A DNA stretch of 64,000 nt from Marinomonas aquiplantarum (lineage in GTDB: Bacteria; Pseudomonadota; Gammaproteobacteria; Pseudomonadales; Marinomonadaceae), in NCBI RefSeq assembly GCF_003314975.1, contig NZ_QNRF01000005.1:124001-188000 (forward strand), written 5' to 3'. A program made the position numbers and the translations under genes. Positions within the stretch are counted from its first letter, which is position 1. Every line of letters begins with the position of its first letter. Positions 1-10,723 of this stretch are shown one piece after another. The notes under the pieces were generated by a model that saw only the letters and a program-made list of their open reading frames with translations, had not been told where the DNA came from and made no database searches.

Positions 1-793
<793 letters not shown>

Positions 794-794
794 A

Positions 795-804
795 TAGGAG
801 GTGA
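795..804 (+). promoter_or_regulatory. Strong ribosome binding site for thiDE
   Basis: TAGGAGGTGA is a near-complete anti-16S match, 4 bases before the ATG at 809. It fixes the thiDE start and suggests strong independent translation inside the operon. Confidence 0.75.
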
Positions 805-808
805 GATA

Positions 809-2329
809 ATGTCAAAACCTCCTGTTATTTGGTGTGTTGGCGGGTCTGACTCGTCAGCACACGCAGGGTTGCAAGCCGACTTACGAACCGGACAAGACCT
901 AGGATGCCATGTGCAATCAATCGTCACCTGTGTGACGGCGCAAAATTCTAAAATTGTTGATTCAGTTGAGCCCGTTAGTGTGGCGATGTTTGATGCGCAA
1001 TGGCACACGCTGTTGGATGATGTGTGGCCGCAAGCCATTAAGGTGAGTTTGTTGCCCAATTATGAGTTGGTTGTCGCGTGTAGTAAGTGGTTAGCAAACA
1101 TAAAACAGCAACGTCCTGAAATTAGCATTGTGTTTGATCCGGTTATGGCGGCCAGCAGCGAAGCAGGTAATCGGTTACAACAAAGTGAGGCGGCCACAGA
1201 GTTACTGACTCTAATGCTGCCTTATGTGGATTATCTCACACCAAACTTACTGGAATTTGAAGCGTTAACTCAGATTTCGGCGCATCAACCGGTCAACCAA
1301 ATTGCCTTTCAAATCACTGAGAAATATGGCGTTAACCAAGTTTCTTGGTTGTTGAAAGGCGGTCATCATGAAGCGGCCACGGCGACAGATTGGTGGTTTA
1401 AAGGCGAAAGTGTGTGTGGTTTTTCAACGGACAAGTTGTCTGTTCATAATACTCGTGGCACAGGTTGTACATTATCAACTGCGTTGGCCTGTTTTCTGGG
1501 ATATGACTACTTTGCTGACGATGCGATCACTATGGCAAAGGCTTACATTACCGGTGCGCTTAAAACTGGCGTGCAAATAGGGCAAGGAGCCGGGCCATTA
1601 GGTCGACCAGGTTGGCCGGAGAAAATTGAGAACTTACCTAATATTGTTACCGCTGAAAGTAACTTAGGACAGTCGCTGGCATTTGCAGAAATGAATGTGG
1701 ATTCAATGGGGTTATACCCTGTAGTGGATTCCATTTATTGGTTGGAGCGAGTGTTGAAGCAAGGGGTTCGCATTGCCCAGTTGCGCATTAAGGACGCCGA
1801 TTCAGCTCAACTCGATGAGCAAATCCAGCAGGCGATCTTGCTAGGAAAAACTTACCAAGCACAGGTGTTCATCAATGATTATTGGGAAAAAGCCATTGAA
1901 TACGGTGCTTATGGTGTGCACTTAGGGCAGGAAGATTTGTTGGTGGCTGACTTAGCACGTATTCAACAAGCTGGTTTGCGTTTAGGCGTGAGTACGCATG
2001 GGTATTTTGAGATTGCTCGAGCTCTGGCGTTTAAGCCTAGCTATATTGCGCTGGGGCATATCTATCCCACGCAAACAAAACAAATGCCTTCGCAACCTCA
2101 GGGGCTTAAGCGTCTGCAGCATTACGTCAATTTACTCAAAGGTCATTACCCTACGGTAGCCATTGGCGGGATTAACTGCGAACGCTTTGCTGCTGTTACG
2201 GCCACAGGAGTAAACAGTGTCGCTATGGTAACCGCCATTACCTTAGCCGAATCGCCTGAACAGGTGACTCGTTTTCTGATAGAGCAGTTTGCGCAATCAA
2301 AAGAGGTCGAAAATGCAAATATATCTTAA
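809..2329 (+). CDS. thiDE: Bifunctional HMP-phosphate kinase / thiamine-phosphate synthase (ThiD-ThiE fusion)
   Basis: A 506-residue fusion. The N-terminal part (~1-275) is ThiD, a ribokinase-fold enzyme phosphorylating HMP and HMP-P. It shows [15 protein letters not shown] near the start, FDPVMAAS, and the anion-hole segment [10 protein letters not shown]. The C-terminal part (~295-506) is ThiE, which condenses HMP-PP with thiazole phosphate. It shows [24 protein letters not shown], the phosphate-binding region [10 protein letters not shown] and IGGIN. ThiD-ThiE fusions are known in several gammaproteobacteria, where the ThiE half follows ThiD. The ATG at 809 has a strong Shine-Dalgarno. The 3' end overlaps thiS by 17 bases, implying translational coupling. 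Both halves look intact. Confidence 0.95.
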   Translation: MSKPPVIWCVGGSDSSAHAGLQADLRTGQDLGCHVQSIVTCVTAQNSKIVDSVEPVSVAMFDAQWHTLLDDVWPQAIKVSLLPNYELVVACSKWLANIKQQRPEISIVFDPVMAASSEAGNRLQQSEAATELLTLMLPYVDYLTPNLLEFEALTQISAHQPVNQIAFQITEKYGVNQVSWLLKGGHHEAATATDWWFKGESVCGFSTDKLSVHNTRGTGCTLSTALACFLGYDYFADDAITMAKAYITGALKTGVQIGQGAGPLGRPGWPEKIENLPNIVTAESNLGQSLAFAEMNVDSMGLYPVVDSIYWLERVLKQGVRIAQLRIKDADSAQLDEQIQQAILLGKTYQAQVFINDYWEKAIEYGAYGVHLGQEDLLVADLARIQQAGLRLGVSTHGYFEIARALAFKPSYIALGHIYPTQTKQMPSQPQGLKRLQHYVNLLKGHYPTVAIGGINCERFAAVTATGVNSVAMVTAITLAESPEQVTRFLIEQFAQSKEVENANIS

Positions 2330-2510
2330 TGACAAACCGTTCGAGTTTGATGGTCGTTATGTTCAAGACTTAATTGATACGTTGCAAAAAGAGTCTAATG
2401 GTGTGGCGGTGGCCATAGATCAGAACATCATTCCTCGCAGTGCTTGGGAAACGACCGATCTACTCGCTTCTTGTCGTGTGTTTATTTTTGAATCCATTGC
2501 TGGAGGTTAG
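2313..2510 (+). CDS. thiS: Sulfur carrier protein ThiS
   Basis: A 65-residue ubiquitin-fold sulfur carrier for thiazole synthesis. Its C-terminal thiocarboxylate donates sulfur to ThiG. The protein begins MQIYLND and ends in the required Gly-Gly (ESIAGG). The ATG at 2313 is preceded by AAGAGGTC at 2301-2308 and lies inside the end of thiDE; a longer in-frame start at 2289 would add residues ThiS proteins do not have. thiG begins two bases after the stop. No adenylyltransferase (ThiF) gene is present in the operon, so ThiS must be activated by a protein encoded elsewhere. Confidence 0.93.
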   Translation: MQIYLNDKPFEFDGRYVQDLIDTLQKESNGVAVAIDQNIIPRSAWETTDLLASCRVFIFESIAGG

Positions 2511-2512
2511 GT

Positions 2513-3292
2513 ATGGAACCCTTGATTATTGCTGATCATGCGTTTTGTTCTCGTTTGTTTGCTGGTACTGGAAAGTATGCCAGCGCCGAAGCGATGACGG
2601 AATCCATCTTGGCCAGTGGCACGGAATTGGTAACGCTATCTTTACGACGTTTGGATTTGCAGCATCAAACGGACAATATTCTCAAGCCCTTACAAAGCAT
2701 GGGGGTAAAGTTATTACCTAATACGTCTGGGGCAAGAAATGCAAAAGAAGCCATCTTTGCGTCTGAGTTGGCTCGCGAGGCGTTACAGACAAATTGGGTG
2801 AAACTAGAAATACACCCAGATCCACGTTACCTGATGCCGGATGGTAATGAAACCTTGGCCGCTGCAGAGGCGTTGGTAAAAAAAGGCTTTGTTGTAATGC
2901 CTTATGTGCATGCTGACCCTGTTCTGTGCAAACGTCTGGAAGAGGTTGGCTGTCAATGTGTCATGCCTTTAGGTTCGCCTATAGGATCGAACATGGGGCT
3001 GGCGAGTCGACCTTTTTTAGACATCATTATTGAACAGGCTAATGTACCAGTGATTGTGGACGCGGGGATTGGTGCGCCATCGGATGCTTCTCTGGCTTTG
3101 GAAATGGGGGCGGATGCGGTCTTGGTGAATACCGCGATGGCTGTAGCGAAACAACCAGAGCAAATGGGTAAGGCGTTTCGTTTGGCGGTCGAAGCAGGTC
3201 GATTAGCGTACGAATCTGGATTAGGGGAGAAGCGGTTTGATGCGGCGCATGCCACTAGCCCACTAACGGAGTTTATCGGGGCTTTGTCATGA
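2513..3292 (+). CDS. thiG: Thiazole synthase ThiG
   Basis: A 259-residue TIM-barrel enzyme that builds the thiazole phosphate from 1-deoxyxylulose-5-phosphate, ThiS-thiocarboxylate and dehydroglycine. Visible marks are the N-terminal [10 protein letters not shown], the segment WVKLEIHPD holding the lysine that forms the imine with DXP, and the phosphate-binding [10 protein letters not shown] and [11 protein letters not shown]. The start at 2513 follows a GGAGG that overlaps the end of thiS. The 3' end overlaps thiH by 4 bases. It works as a complex with ThiH, which supplies dehydroglycine. Length and motifs are normal for the family. Confidence 0.96.
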   Translation: MEPLIIADHAFCSRLFAGTGKYASAEAMTESILASGTELVTLSLRRLDLQHQTDNILKPLQSMGVKLLPNTSGARNAKEAIFASELAREALQTNWVKLEIHPDPRYLMPDGNETLAAAEALVKKGFVVMPYVHADPVLCKRLEEVGCQCVMPLGSPIGSNMGLASRPFLDIIIEQANVPVIVDAGIGAPSDASLALEMGADAVLVNTAMAVAKQPEQMGKAFRLAVEAGRLAYESGLGEKRFDAAHATSPLTEFIGALS

Positions 3293-4458
3293 GTAAGGCG
3301 TCTGTTTTGCGTGTTGTTGAGCAGAGCCCAGCTATTGCAGGTCAGTTCAGTCAGGTGCTTGAAGGTCTGGACTGGCAAACCATGACTCGCAGTCATCAAA
3401 TGAAAACTGAACAGGATGTGATTCGGGCTCTGGCAAAAGATAAGTTGGACGTAGACGATTTTGCCGCGTTAATTTCGTCCGCTGCAGCGCCTTATTTGCT
3501 GGAGATGGTGAGCAAGAGTGAGCGTATTACTCAACAGCGTTTCGGCAACACGATTAGTTTATTTGCGCCACTGTATTTGTCGAATACCTGTGCCAATGAG
3601 TGTACGTATTGTGGTTTTTCTATGTCGAATGCCATTCGCCGTCTGACACTTAATGAGCAGCAAGTAGATGCTGAGGTGGCTGCTATTAAGGCGAAAGGAT
3701 TTGACCATATCCTGCTAGTGACTGGTGAGACAAATAAGGTCGCTATGCCGTATTTTGAGCGTATGTTGCCGCGCATAAAGCCTCATTTTAGTCAGCTCTC
3801 AATGGAAGTTCAGCCATTAGAAAAGACGGATTATGAGCGTCTTCAGCAGTTGGGACTGGATGCGGTCTTGGTGTATCAAGAAACCTATCGACGTAAAACC
3901 TACCTAGAGCATCATTTGCGCGGCAATAAGGGCAACTTTCATTATCGCTTAGATGCGCCGGATCGTATTGGTCAGGCGCAGATTCATAAAATAGGATTAG
4001 GAGTACTGTTGGGCTTAGAGGATTGGCGAACGGATTCTATTGCCATGGCTCATCACCTACGCCATTTGCAAAAGCGTTATTGGCGTAGTCGTTTTAGTGT
4101 GGCGTTTCCTAGGATTCGTCCTTGTAAAGGTGGGATTGAACCTAAATCCGTGATCAGCGATCGCCAACTGGTTCAATTGATTGCCGCTTGGCGGTTGTTC
4201 GATGCGGATTTAGAGATGAGTCTGTCGACACGTGAATCCCCTAGTTTTAGACAACATGCTGTAAAAATGGGCTTTACGACCATGAGCGCTGAGTCAAAAA
4301 CTCAGCCAGGGGGTTATGCCGAAGAAGCTGAGCCTGCTTTGGAACAGTTTGAAATTAGTGATGAAAGAAGCGTCGCTGAGATTGCAGCGATGATTCACGC
4401 GCAAGGGAAAGAGGTAGTTTGGAAAGATTGGGATCCAGCCTTAACAAGTCGATCTTAA
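3289..4458 (+). CDS. thiH: 2-iminoacetate synthase ThiH (tyrosine lyase)
   Basis: A 389-residue radical-SAM enzyme that cleaves tyrosine to dehydroglycine and p-cresol for ThiG. The radical-SAM CxxxCxxC motif is plain in [11 protein letters not shown], about residues 101-111. Further family marks are MEVQPL, YQETYR and a C-terminal segment with [13 protein letters not shown]. Its ATG overlaps the thiG stop (ATGA), so it is translationally coupled. Presence of ThiH rather than glycine oxidase ThiO indicates the oxygen-independent route to the glycine-derived imine. It is the last gene of the operon; an imperfect hairpin follows at 4514-4540. Confidence 0.96.
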   Translation: MSKASVLRVVEQSPAIAGQFSQVLEGLDWQTMTRSHQMKTEQDVIRALAKDKLDVDDFAALISSAAAPYLLEMVSKSERITQQRFGNTISLFAPLYLSNTCANECTYCGFSMSNAIRRLTLNEQQVDAEVAAIKAKGFDHILLVTGETNKVAMPYFERMLPRIKPHFSQLSMEVQPLEKTDYERLQQLGLDAVLVYQETYRRKTYLEHHLRGNKGNFHYRLDAPDRIGQAQIHKIGLGVLLGLEDWRTDSIAMAHHLRHLQKRYWRSRFSVAFPRIRPCKGGIEPKSVISDRQLVQLIAAWRLFDADLEMSLSTRESPSFRQHAVKMGFTTMSAESKTQPGGYAEEAEPALEQFEISDERSVAEIAAMIHAQGKEVVWKDWDPALTSRS

Positions 4459-4513
4459 TTTGGGAAATGTGCATTCACTGAGTGTTTTATTTAGCTTGGT
4501 GGATACATTCATC

Positions 4514-4540
4514 AGCTTGTTGACGCCATGTTGACAAGCT
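4514..4540 (+). terminator. Weak hairpin after the thi operon
   Basis: AGCTTGT (4514-4520) and ACAAGCT (4534-4540) form a 7-bp stem with a 13-base loop, followed only by TTATC. There is no proper U-tract, so this is a tentative terminator. Confidence 0.3.
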
Positions 4541-4628
4541 TTATCACTCTCTCCTTGGTCTTTGGCTCGGTTTGACGTAACTCTAGACATAATGTCTTCA
4601 TCGCAAACAGAACGACTGAGGAGAAAGT

Positions 4629-5075
4629 ATGTTGACCAACAAAAAAACTGGCATGATTGCTGTCACATGTTTGGGCATTGCGTTAATTGCTGGTGTGACG
4701 ATGAAAGCCTTTGCAGAACCTGAAGATGCGAAAATGGCGGCACCCAATCATGAGCAATTGGCGGAACGCATTGCCGATAAGTTGGGCTTGGACAGTAATG
4801 CGGAAGAAAAAGTGTCAGCATTGTTTGAACGAGATGGTCAAAAAATCCGCAAAATTCAAGAACAGCTCCACAAAACTCAAGTGGCATTGAGTCAGCTTAC
4901 GCCTAATTCAAAAGGCTATTTGAAGCAAGTTGATACTCTGGCAGATAAAAGTGCCAAGCAAACTAAGGCGCTAACCATGGCGTATGCGGAGAATCGAGCG
5001 TCTCTGTATGAGTTGCTGACACCGAAACAGATTAAAATGTTGGAAACGCCAGCCACGCCTGAGAATCAAAAGTAA
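4629..5075 (+). CDS. Spy/CpxP-like periplasmic LTxxQ-type protein
   Basis: A 148-residue predicted periplasmic protein. Residues ~8-29 form a signal peptide core ending MKAFA before an acidic mature N-terminus (EPEDAK). The mature part is helical and charged and ends with an LTPKQIKML segment, the LTxxQ-type motif of Spy, CpxP and ZraP, which are small periplasmic chaperones or envelope-stress modulators. GAGGAGAAAGT before the ATG supports this start. It stands alone between thiH and the convergent aroA. I assign family resemblance only; the ligand, if any, is not visible. Confidence 0.6.
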   Translation: MLTNKKTGMIAVTCLGIALIAGVTMKAFAEPEDAKMAAPNHEQLAERIADKLGLDSNAEEKVSALFERDGQKIRKIQEQLHKTQVALSQLTPNSKGYLKQVDTLADKSAKQTKALTMAYAENRASLYELLTPKQIKMLETPATPENQK

Positions 5076-5082
5076 TTTCCTA

Positions 5083-5136
5083 TAAAAAAGCCCCAGTGAC
5101 CTGTGAAAGAATGCATAGGTCACTGGGGCTTGGTCT
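5083..5136 (-). terminator. aroA terminator, possibly bidirectional
   Basis: A 14-bp near-perfect stem pairs 5089-5102 with 5117-5130. On the minus strand it is followed by CTTTTTTATA, a good U-tract, so it terminates aroA. On the plus strand the following bases are TGGTCTGTCT, so stopping of the Spy-like gene would be weaker. Confidence 0.8.
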
Positions 5137-5149
5137 GTCTGGTCAACCG

Positions 5150-6430
5150 TTACGATTGAGTGACTTGATTGAATAGCTCAAAGTAGGTTGGGAAGGTCTT
5201 AGAGGTGCAACCTGGATCATTGATAGTGACCGGTGTATCTGAGAAGGCGACTAATGAGAAGCACATTGCAATACGGTGATCATTGTACGTATCGATAGCC
5301 GCGTGCTGTAAGGTTTTTACAGGTGTTACGCTAATGAAATCTTCACCTTCAATGACTTCGGCACCCAGTTTTTTAAGCTCGGTGGCCATGGCGCTTAAAC
5401 GGTCCGTTTCTTTAACGCGCCAGTTATAAATATTACGGATGCGAGTCGTGCCTTCTGCAAACAGGGCTGTCGTGGCGATCGTCATGGCGGCATCTGGAAT
5501 GTGGTTCATATCTAGGTCTACGCCTTTTAGCGTTTGACGTTCTGCTTCTATCCAAGTTGGTCCATAAGTGATTTTCGCACCCATTTTTTCCAGTACCTCG
5601 GCGAACTTTACATCCCCTTGAACACTGTCTGTACCAACGCCATGCACTTTGATTTTACCACCAGCAATCGCTGCGGCAGCTAAAAAGTAAGAGGCAGATG
5701 AGGCATCACCTTCGACCATGATTTCGCCAGGGCTTTGGTAAGTCTGTTGAGCTTTGACTATAAAGGCTTGGTAGTTTTGATTTTCTACCTCGACACCAAA
5801 TTGTTTCATGGCATGCAAGGTAATATCGATATAAGGCTTAGAAACCAGTTCACCATCAACTTTAATAGTAAGGTCCTGTCGCGCTAGCGGTGCGCTCATT
5901 AAAATGGCTGTCAAGAACTGGCTTGAAATGTTGCCTTTAATGGATACTTCGCCGCCGTTTAAACCATTGGCCTTAATGCGCAGTGGTGGATAGTTCACCT
6001 CGCCTTCGTATTGAATGTCCACACCAAGTGCTTTTAGGGCATCGACTAGGTCGCCAATCGGGCGTTCGTGCATGCGTGGCTCACCGTGCAAGCGAAACTC
6101 GCCTTGACCAAGGCATAGTGCTGCAGTTAAAGGGCGCATTGCGGTGCCAGCATTCCCCAGAAATAAGTCACCGAAATCGGCTTGGATGGGGCCACCCAGA
6201 CCTTCTAATACGCACGTTGTGCCTTTATCTTCTAGGCGGTAGTTTACGCCTAATTGAGTCAGGCTTTCGAGCATATGGCGAATGTCATCACTGTCTAATA
6301 GATTGGTGATTTTGGTGGTACCTTTGGCAAGGGTTGCTAGTAACAAAATGCGATTTGAAAGACTTTTTGAGCCTGGAATTTGGATTTCGCCGTCAGCCTT
6401 AGAAAGAGGGCCAAGAGTTATAGAGTTCAT
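5150..6430 (-). CDS. aroA: 3-phosphoshikimate 1-carboxyvinyltransferase (EPSP synthase)
   Basis: AroA transfers enolpyruvyl from PEP to shikimate-3-phosphate, the penultimate common step of aromatic amino acid synthesis. The sequence has GSKSLSNR near the N-terminus, the class I motif [10 protein letters not shown], and the C-terminal [10 protein letters not shown]. The small residues in GNAGTAMRP are those of ordinary class I enzymes. I chose the ATG at 6430 (426 residues) because MNSITLGPL aligns with the N-terminus of E. coli AroA and a weak GGAT precedes it; in-frame alternatives are ATG 6442 and GTG 6445, both with poorer ribosome sites. A good sigma70 promoter lies about 140 bases upstream. 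It is monocistronic here, convergent with the Spy-like gene. Confidence 0.95.
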   Translation of the reverse strand: MNSITLGPLSKADGEIQIPGSKSLSNRILLLATLAKGTTKITNLLDSDDIRHMLESLTQLGVNYRLEDKGTTCVLEGLGGPIQADFGDLFLGNAGTAMRPLTAALCLGQGEFRLHGEPRMHERPIGDLVDALKALGVDIQYEGEVNYPPLRIKANGLNGGEVSIKGNISSQFLTAILMSAPLARQDLTIKVDGELVSKPYIDITLHAMKQFGVEVENQNYQAFIVKAQQTYQSPGEIMVEGDASSASYFLAAAAIAGGKIKVHGVGTDSVQGDVKFAEVLEKMGAKITYGPTWIEAERQTLKGVDLDMNHIPDAAMTIATTALFAEGTTRIRNIYNWRVKETDRLSAMATELKKLGAEVIEGEDFISVTPVKTLQHAAIDTYNDHRIAMCFSLVAFSDTPVTINDPGCTSKTFPTYFELFNQVTQS

Positions 6431-6576
6431 GTTTGTATCCATCACAGTGGTTTAAGTTTGTTGTTAATGAGCGCCTAGTGGCTAAATAAATAAAGGGTCA
6501 ATGTATGGCTCAAAAAATATCCCGTCTGTAAGTGGTCGCGTCGCTCTGTGTTAGAGGTCAGTCTTGAATGAGGTAC

Positions 6577-6605
6577 ATTATACATTTGATCGAGAGGTGT
6601 GTCAG
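6577..6605 (-). promoter_or_regulatory. Sigma70 promoter for aroA
   Basis: On the minus strand: -35 CTGACA (6605-6600), a 17-base spacer and a consensus -10 TATAAT (6582-6577). Transcription would start near 6570, giving a ~130-base leader before aroA. Confidence 0.65.
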
Positions 6606-6700
6606 GCATGAGTGCTAGGAATCTTTCTGTGTATGGTTGAGTTATCTTATTGATTGCATAGAATACGTGACCATTGTTCATTTCGATTAAGGATTTCATT

Positions 6701-7600
6701 ATGCGCCATCAGTATCATCCATTGGGTTTTGAAGGGTCTCGCATTGCTCAAGGTTTTTGGCGTTTGCAAGAATGGGGTTGGTCAGCACAAGAAACATTAA
6801 CCTTTATCGAGCAATGTTTGGCGCTCGGCGTGACCACATTTGATCATGCGGATATTTATGGCGACTATCAGTGTGAAGGCTTGTTTGGTGAGGCATTAAA
6901 GCGTAAGCCAGAGCTTCGTGACAAGATGGAAATTGTCACCAAATGCAGTATTTTATTGCCGTCAGAACAACGTCCAGAGATAAAAGTCCATCGTTACGAC
7001 TATCGTCGTGAGCACATTTTAGCGAGTGTGGATCGTTCATTGGACAATCTACAATGTGAATACATTGATACTTTGTTGTTGCATCGCCCAAGCCCTTTGA
7101 TGGATGCCGATGAAGTGGCGCAGGCATTTGATCACTTGTTCACCTTGGGCAAGGTGAAGCATTTTGGTGTGTCTAATTTCACTCCGCAGCAGTTTGATTT
7201 ACTGCAGTCACGCACCGATGCTCCATTAATTGTTAATCAGGTTGAGTTATCGCCACTGGCCTTGCAGCATTTTCAGGATGGTACTTTAGATCATATGCAG
7301 CAGCATGCGGTTACCCCAATGGCTTGGTCGCCTTTTGCTGGTGGTGATTTGTTTAGCGGACAAACTGAGCGAACCTTGCGTGTGCGTAATGTGCTAAATG
7401 AACTGGCTGAAGCGTTGGGAGTATCCGTTGACCAAGTTGTAGTCGCTTGGTTGTTAAGGCACCCTGCTGGTATTTGTCCTGTAATGGGATCCGGTAATAT
7501 TGAGCGATTACAAAGTGCCGTTGAGGCTTGTCAGATTCGTTTAAGTGACGACGATTGGTTTCGTGTTCTTATTGCGTCACAAGGTCATGATGTGCCGTAA
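6701..7600 (+). CDS. ydhF: Aldo/keto reductase of the YdhF type
   Basis: A 299-residue NADPH-dependent oxidoreductase of the aldo/keto reductase superfamily; the physiological substrate is not known. It closely follows E. coli YdhF: GFWRLQEW near the N-terminus, DHADIYGDYQCE with the catalytic Asp/Tyr, the catalytic Lys in IVTKC, LLLHRPSPLMDADEVA, FGVSNFTPQQF, and GSGNIERL at the cofactor phosphate site. The ATG at 6701 has AAGGA at 6689; an in-frame upstream start at 6674 would add nine residues unlike the family. It is monocistronic with its own terminator. Confidence 0.88.
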   Translation: MRHQYHPLGFEGSRIAQGFWRLQEWGWSAQETLTFIEQCLALGVTTFDHADIYGDYQCEGLFGEALKRKPELRDKMEIVTKCSILLPSEQRPEIKVHRYDYRREHILASVDRSLDNLQCEYIDTLLLHRPSPLMDADEVAQAFDHLFTLGKVKHFGVSNFTPQQFDLLQSRTDAPLIVNQVELSPLALQHFQDGTLDHMQQHAVTPMAWSPFAGGDLFSGQTERTLRVRNVLNELAEALGVSVDQVVVAWLLRHPAGICPVMGSGNIERLQSAVEACQIRLSDDDWFRVLIASQGHDVP

Positions 7601-7620
7601 AAGCAAGTATTTAGATGCAT

Positions 7621-7648
7621 TAAAGGCCGCCAAAAGCGGCTTTTTTTG
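7621..7648 (+). terminator. Rho-independent terminator after the aldo/keto reductase
   Basis: GCCGC (7626-7630) and GCGGC (7636-7640) form a short GC-rich stem followed by seven T. Confidence 0.8.
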
Positions 7649-7770
7649 TATCTCGTGTTATAGCCCTTTGTTTTGCTAGGTTGATAAAGCGTAGCGTTTC
7701 GTAAGCGCCTAGATAAAAGCCAGCTTGGTTTATTTATACTGCTTAGTGATTTCAATTCACGAGGTAGAGT

Positions 7771-8286
7771 ATGACTAAATCCAGTGTTCTAGCGTGCGTC
7801 ACTTACATTTTGTCAGCGGTTATCAGTATCACTGCTTCAGCGGCCAGCTTACCTGAGCCAACTGGTAAGGTGATCTTAACGATTTCAGGTCAAATTACTC
7901 ACACTAATACCGACAATAATACAGCCGAGTTTGATCGTGAGATGCTGTTGTCTTTGGGCGTATTTGATGTTGAAACGGTCACTCCTTGGACGGAAGGGTC
8001 TGACTTGTATCAGGGGCCAATGTTAAGTTCCGTTTTACAAGTAGTTGGCGCCATGGGCGACACTTTGAAAGTGTCTGCTCTAAACGACTACAGTGCAAAG
8101 ATGCCGGTTTCTGATGCATTTGACTATGATGTTCTTTTAGCAATGGACATGAACGGAAAGCCAATGTCGATTCGTGATAAAGGTCCGCTGTTTGTTCTCT
8201 ATCCTTTCAGCGACATGCCAGAGCTAAATAACGAGATCATTCACAATCGTTCAGTTTGGCAAATTAAAGCTATGCTAGTCGAGTAA
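7771..8286 (+). CDS. Periplasmic sulfite-oxidase/molybdopterin-domain-like protein (probable sensor partner)
   Basis: A 171-residue exported protein with a signal peptide ending near SAASLPEP. The mature part ([60 protein letters not shown]) resembles the small SUOX/oxidoreductase molybdopterin-binding fold often encoded beside signalling genes in marine gammaproteobacteria. The only cysteine is in the signal peptide, so the cysteine that ligates molybdenum in true sulfite oxidases is absent and catalysis is unlikely. The hybrid kinase gene begins seven bases after its stop, which suggests a ligand-binding or sensory role for that kinase. The family call is by resemblance; the role is inference. 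Confidence 0.6.
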   Translation: MTKSSVLACVTYILSAVISITASAASLPEPTGKVILTISGQITHTNTDNNTAEFDREMLLSLGVFDVETVTPWTEGSDLYQGPMLSSVLQVVGAMGDTLKVSALNDYSAKMPVSDAFDYDVLLAMDMNGKPMSIRDKGPLFVLYPFSDMPELNNEIIHNRSVWQIKAMLVE

Positions 8287-8293
8287 TTTACTG

Positions 8294-10723
8294 ATGAAGG
8301 CTTTGTCGCTACCAAGACCGCTGCGTTCTGTTGCAGAAAAACGTTCATCAATATATTTATTGGTGAGTGCGGCGGTCATATTTTTAGCAGTAACGGCGGG
8401 GATTTTTTATGAGTTGGTCGAGCGGCAAAAAGTAATTATGTCTGCTGTTGAAGAAGATGCTTTGTGGGCATCTTATCAACTGGATAGAGAAGCATTAAAA
8501 CTGAGAAATGCTTTGAAGTTGTTGGAGGACCAAGCAGATGAAGAGCGCTTACAAGAGGTACGAGATCGTTTTGATATTCTCTATAGCCGCTTAAATATTG
8601 TGAAGTTTGGTCAGCTTAAGCAAGTGTTTCAACGATTACCGAATGCTGATCAGGTAATCGAAGTAATTTCCCAAAAACTAATTTATCTCGATTCATTATT
8701 GTTTGTTGACGACGATCAGGTGGATGTAAAAAATGCACTTAAGGAAAGCAATAGTATCCTTAAAACAACCGAATCCATCGTATTAGATACGCTTACGTTA
8801 AGGTCGGCTGAAAAGGTTGAGCGAAGAGCTGTGTCTTATGATTTGTTCATCAAGTTGGCCAGTCTGATTTTAGTGTTGGCGATGACCGTGATGTTCATTA
8901 TCTATATGTTGTTCAGGCAATTAAGAATTGCGACGGAATCCTATCAAAAATCCATAGAGCTTACCGATGAATTGGGGCTGGCCGTACAGTCAGCCGAAGA
9001 AGCTCTAAAAGTGAAATCAGAGTTCATGGCAACAATGAGTCATGAAATTCGAACCCCAATGAATGCCATTATCGGCTTTAGTCATCTACTCTTAGAAGAG
9101 GCGTTAGACGATAAGGTTCATGATAGAGTAAAAAAAATCCAAACTTCTGCCGATGCCTTGCTCCATATTATCAATGGCATATTAGAGTTTTCAAAACTGG
9201 AGTCAGACGGTGTTGAGCTAGAAGAAGCAGAGTTTAGTCTGGATAACGTCTTGGAATACGTTTATCAAGTCAATGCAGAGATGGCTGGTAAGAAGAACCT
9301 TCATTTTAGTGTTAGCAGGGATTTTGAGTTATCCAATCGTTTGATTGGTGATCAAACACGACTACAGCAAATTATGATTAATTTGCTAAGTAACGCCATT
9401 AAATTTACCAATGAAGGGCGAGTCGATTTGCGAGTAGGGTTGGCTGACGAAGGTCATCTGCTTATAGAAGTGCAAGATACTGGTGTTGGTATTGCGAACA
9501 ATGTGGATGTGTTCGAATCTTTTATGCAAGCGGACAGTAGTACTACACGTTTGTTTGGTGGTACTGGCTTAGGCTTAAGTATTACACGTCAACTAGTGGA
9601 TTTATTTGGTGGTGCACTCACTTATGTTAGCGGTGACGGGACGGGGACTTTGTTTAAAGTCGTTTTGCCGTATCGACCGGTGGAGTCAACTCGACAGCAA
9701 AATTCTAATTTGGTGTTGTTAAAAGATGATGTTTATCTAGCGGCGTTTTTACTTGAAAGTGGCATGAAGAACATTGTGTTGTCTGAGGCCGAAGAGGTTG
9801 TTAAGGATTTTTCAAGTCAGTCACAAGGCTTAGCTCTTGGTACTCTTTTAGTGAGTTACGACTACTTTTCTCGATCTAAGCATGAGTACCCTGATTTGTG
9901 TCAAACACTGAAGAATCATGCGGCAATTTATTGTAAACAAGATATGCCTCAGCACACGGAATCTTGCTCGGTTTTAGTAACGCCAAATCAGGTTGAAGAG
10001 TTAAAAAACAAGAACCGGGTGTTAATGTTTGCCTATGATTGCGACGATGCATCCGAACAAAATGGCTCACTAGAATCCCACTTCATGAAGGATAAACACA
10101 TTCTATTGGCAGAAGATAATGTTGTGAATGCCAATATAGTGAAGGCGATCTACAACAAAATGGGGATAACACTTGATTGGGCAGAGAATGGTGAACAAGC
10201 TTATGCTAATGCTATAGAGACTCATTATGATTTGATTTTGATGGATATTCGGATGCCGATTATGGACGGTTATCAAGCCACCCAGCTGATTCGAGATGCA
10301 TTAGGTGACAAAGCCCCCATTATTTTATGTTTAACCGCAGATGTGGTGAACGTTGATGGTGCTGAAAAGGTGGGCTCATTATTTGATGATGTCATGTATA
10401 AGCCACTTGATCATCATATGTTAATTAAGAAAACAATATCGTTACTAACGGCGAAAGAGTCGATTCGTCACGAACAGACAGTCGTTTCCACGGGGCTCAA
10501 ATCGCCTGATCAAAAAGAAAAAATGGCAGAGATCGAAGTCATTGAGCAGCTGTTACTGGTTGGGGATGTGTCTTCTGAAGGTAAAGTGGAAGAGCTGTTA
10601 ATTCAGCTGAAGGACAAAAGTCAGCAGGAAACACTTCAGCAAGTATTATCCTATATTAAGAACTATGACTTCCAAGATGCTATTAGGGTTTTGAAAGAAT
10701 TGAAAAGGTTGTATTTATCATGA
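8294..10723 (+). CDS. Membrane hybrid sensor histidine kinase (HisKA-HATPase-REC)
   Basis: An 809-residue inner-membrane kinase. One membrane segment (~20-42) and another (~185-207) enclose a ~140-residue mainly helical periplasmic region. The cytoplasmic part has HisKA with phospho-acceptor His250 in TMSHEIRTP, and HATPase with LLSNAIKF (N box), DTGVGI (G1) and GGTGLGLSI (G2). A divergent linker follows, then a receiver domain with Asp651 in LILMDIRMP and Lys703. No HPt domain is seen, so a separate phosphotransfer protein or the neighbouring REC-HD-GYP protein is the likely output. It sits between the molybdopterin-like protein (7-base gap) and the HD-GYP gene (ATGA overlap), so the three form an operon. 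Confidence 0.9.
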   Translation: MKALSLPRPLRSVAEKRSSIYLLVSAAVIFLAVTAGIFYELVERQKVIMSAVEEDALWASYQLDREALKLRNALKLLEDQADEERLQEVRDRFDILYSRLNIVKFGQLKQVFQRLPNADQVIEVISQKLIYLDSLLFVDDDQVDVKNALKESNSILKTTESIVLDTLTLRSAEKVERRAVSYDLFIKLASLILVLAMTVMFIIYMLFRQLRIATESYQKSIELTDELGLAVQSAEEALKVKSEFMATMSHEIRTPMNAIIGFSHLLLEEALDDKVHDRVKKIQTSADALLHIINGILEFSKLESDGVELEEAEFSLDNVLEYVYQVNAEMAGKKNLHFSVSRDFELSNRLIGDQTRLQQIMINLLSNAIKFTNEGRVDLRVGLADEGHLLIEVQDTGVGIANNVDVFESFMQADSSTTRLFGGTGLGLSITRQLVDLFGGALTYVSGDGTGTLFKVVLPYRPVESTRQQNSNLVLLKDDVYLAAFLLESGMKNIVLSEAEEVVKDFSSQSQGLALGTLLVSYDYFSRSKHEYPDLCQTLKNHAAIYCKQDMPQHTESCSVLVTPNQVEELKNKNRVLMFAYDCDDASEQNGSLESHFMKDKHILLAEDNVVNANIVKAIYNKMGITLDWAENGEQAYANAIETHYDLILMDIRMPIMDGYQATQLIRDALGDKAPIILCLTADVVNVDGAEKVGSLFDDVMYKPLDHHMLIKKTISLLTAKESIRHEQTVVSTGLKSPDQKEKMAEIEVIEQLLLVGDVSSEGKVEELLIQLKDKSQQETLQQVLSYIKNYDFQDAIRVLKELKRLYLS

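Noticed and set aside
2953-3399. 148-residue minus-strand frame across thiG-thiH
   Set aside because: Low-complexity composition typical of an antisense frame; covers two secure genes and their overlap.
4572-4593. Promoter TTGACG/CATAAT before the Spy-like gene
   Set aside because: The spacer is only 10 bases, too short for sigma70.
5150-6430. Glyphosate-insensitive class II EPSP synthase
   Set aside because: The [10 protein letters not shown] and GSKSLSNR motifs are those of ordinary class I AroA.
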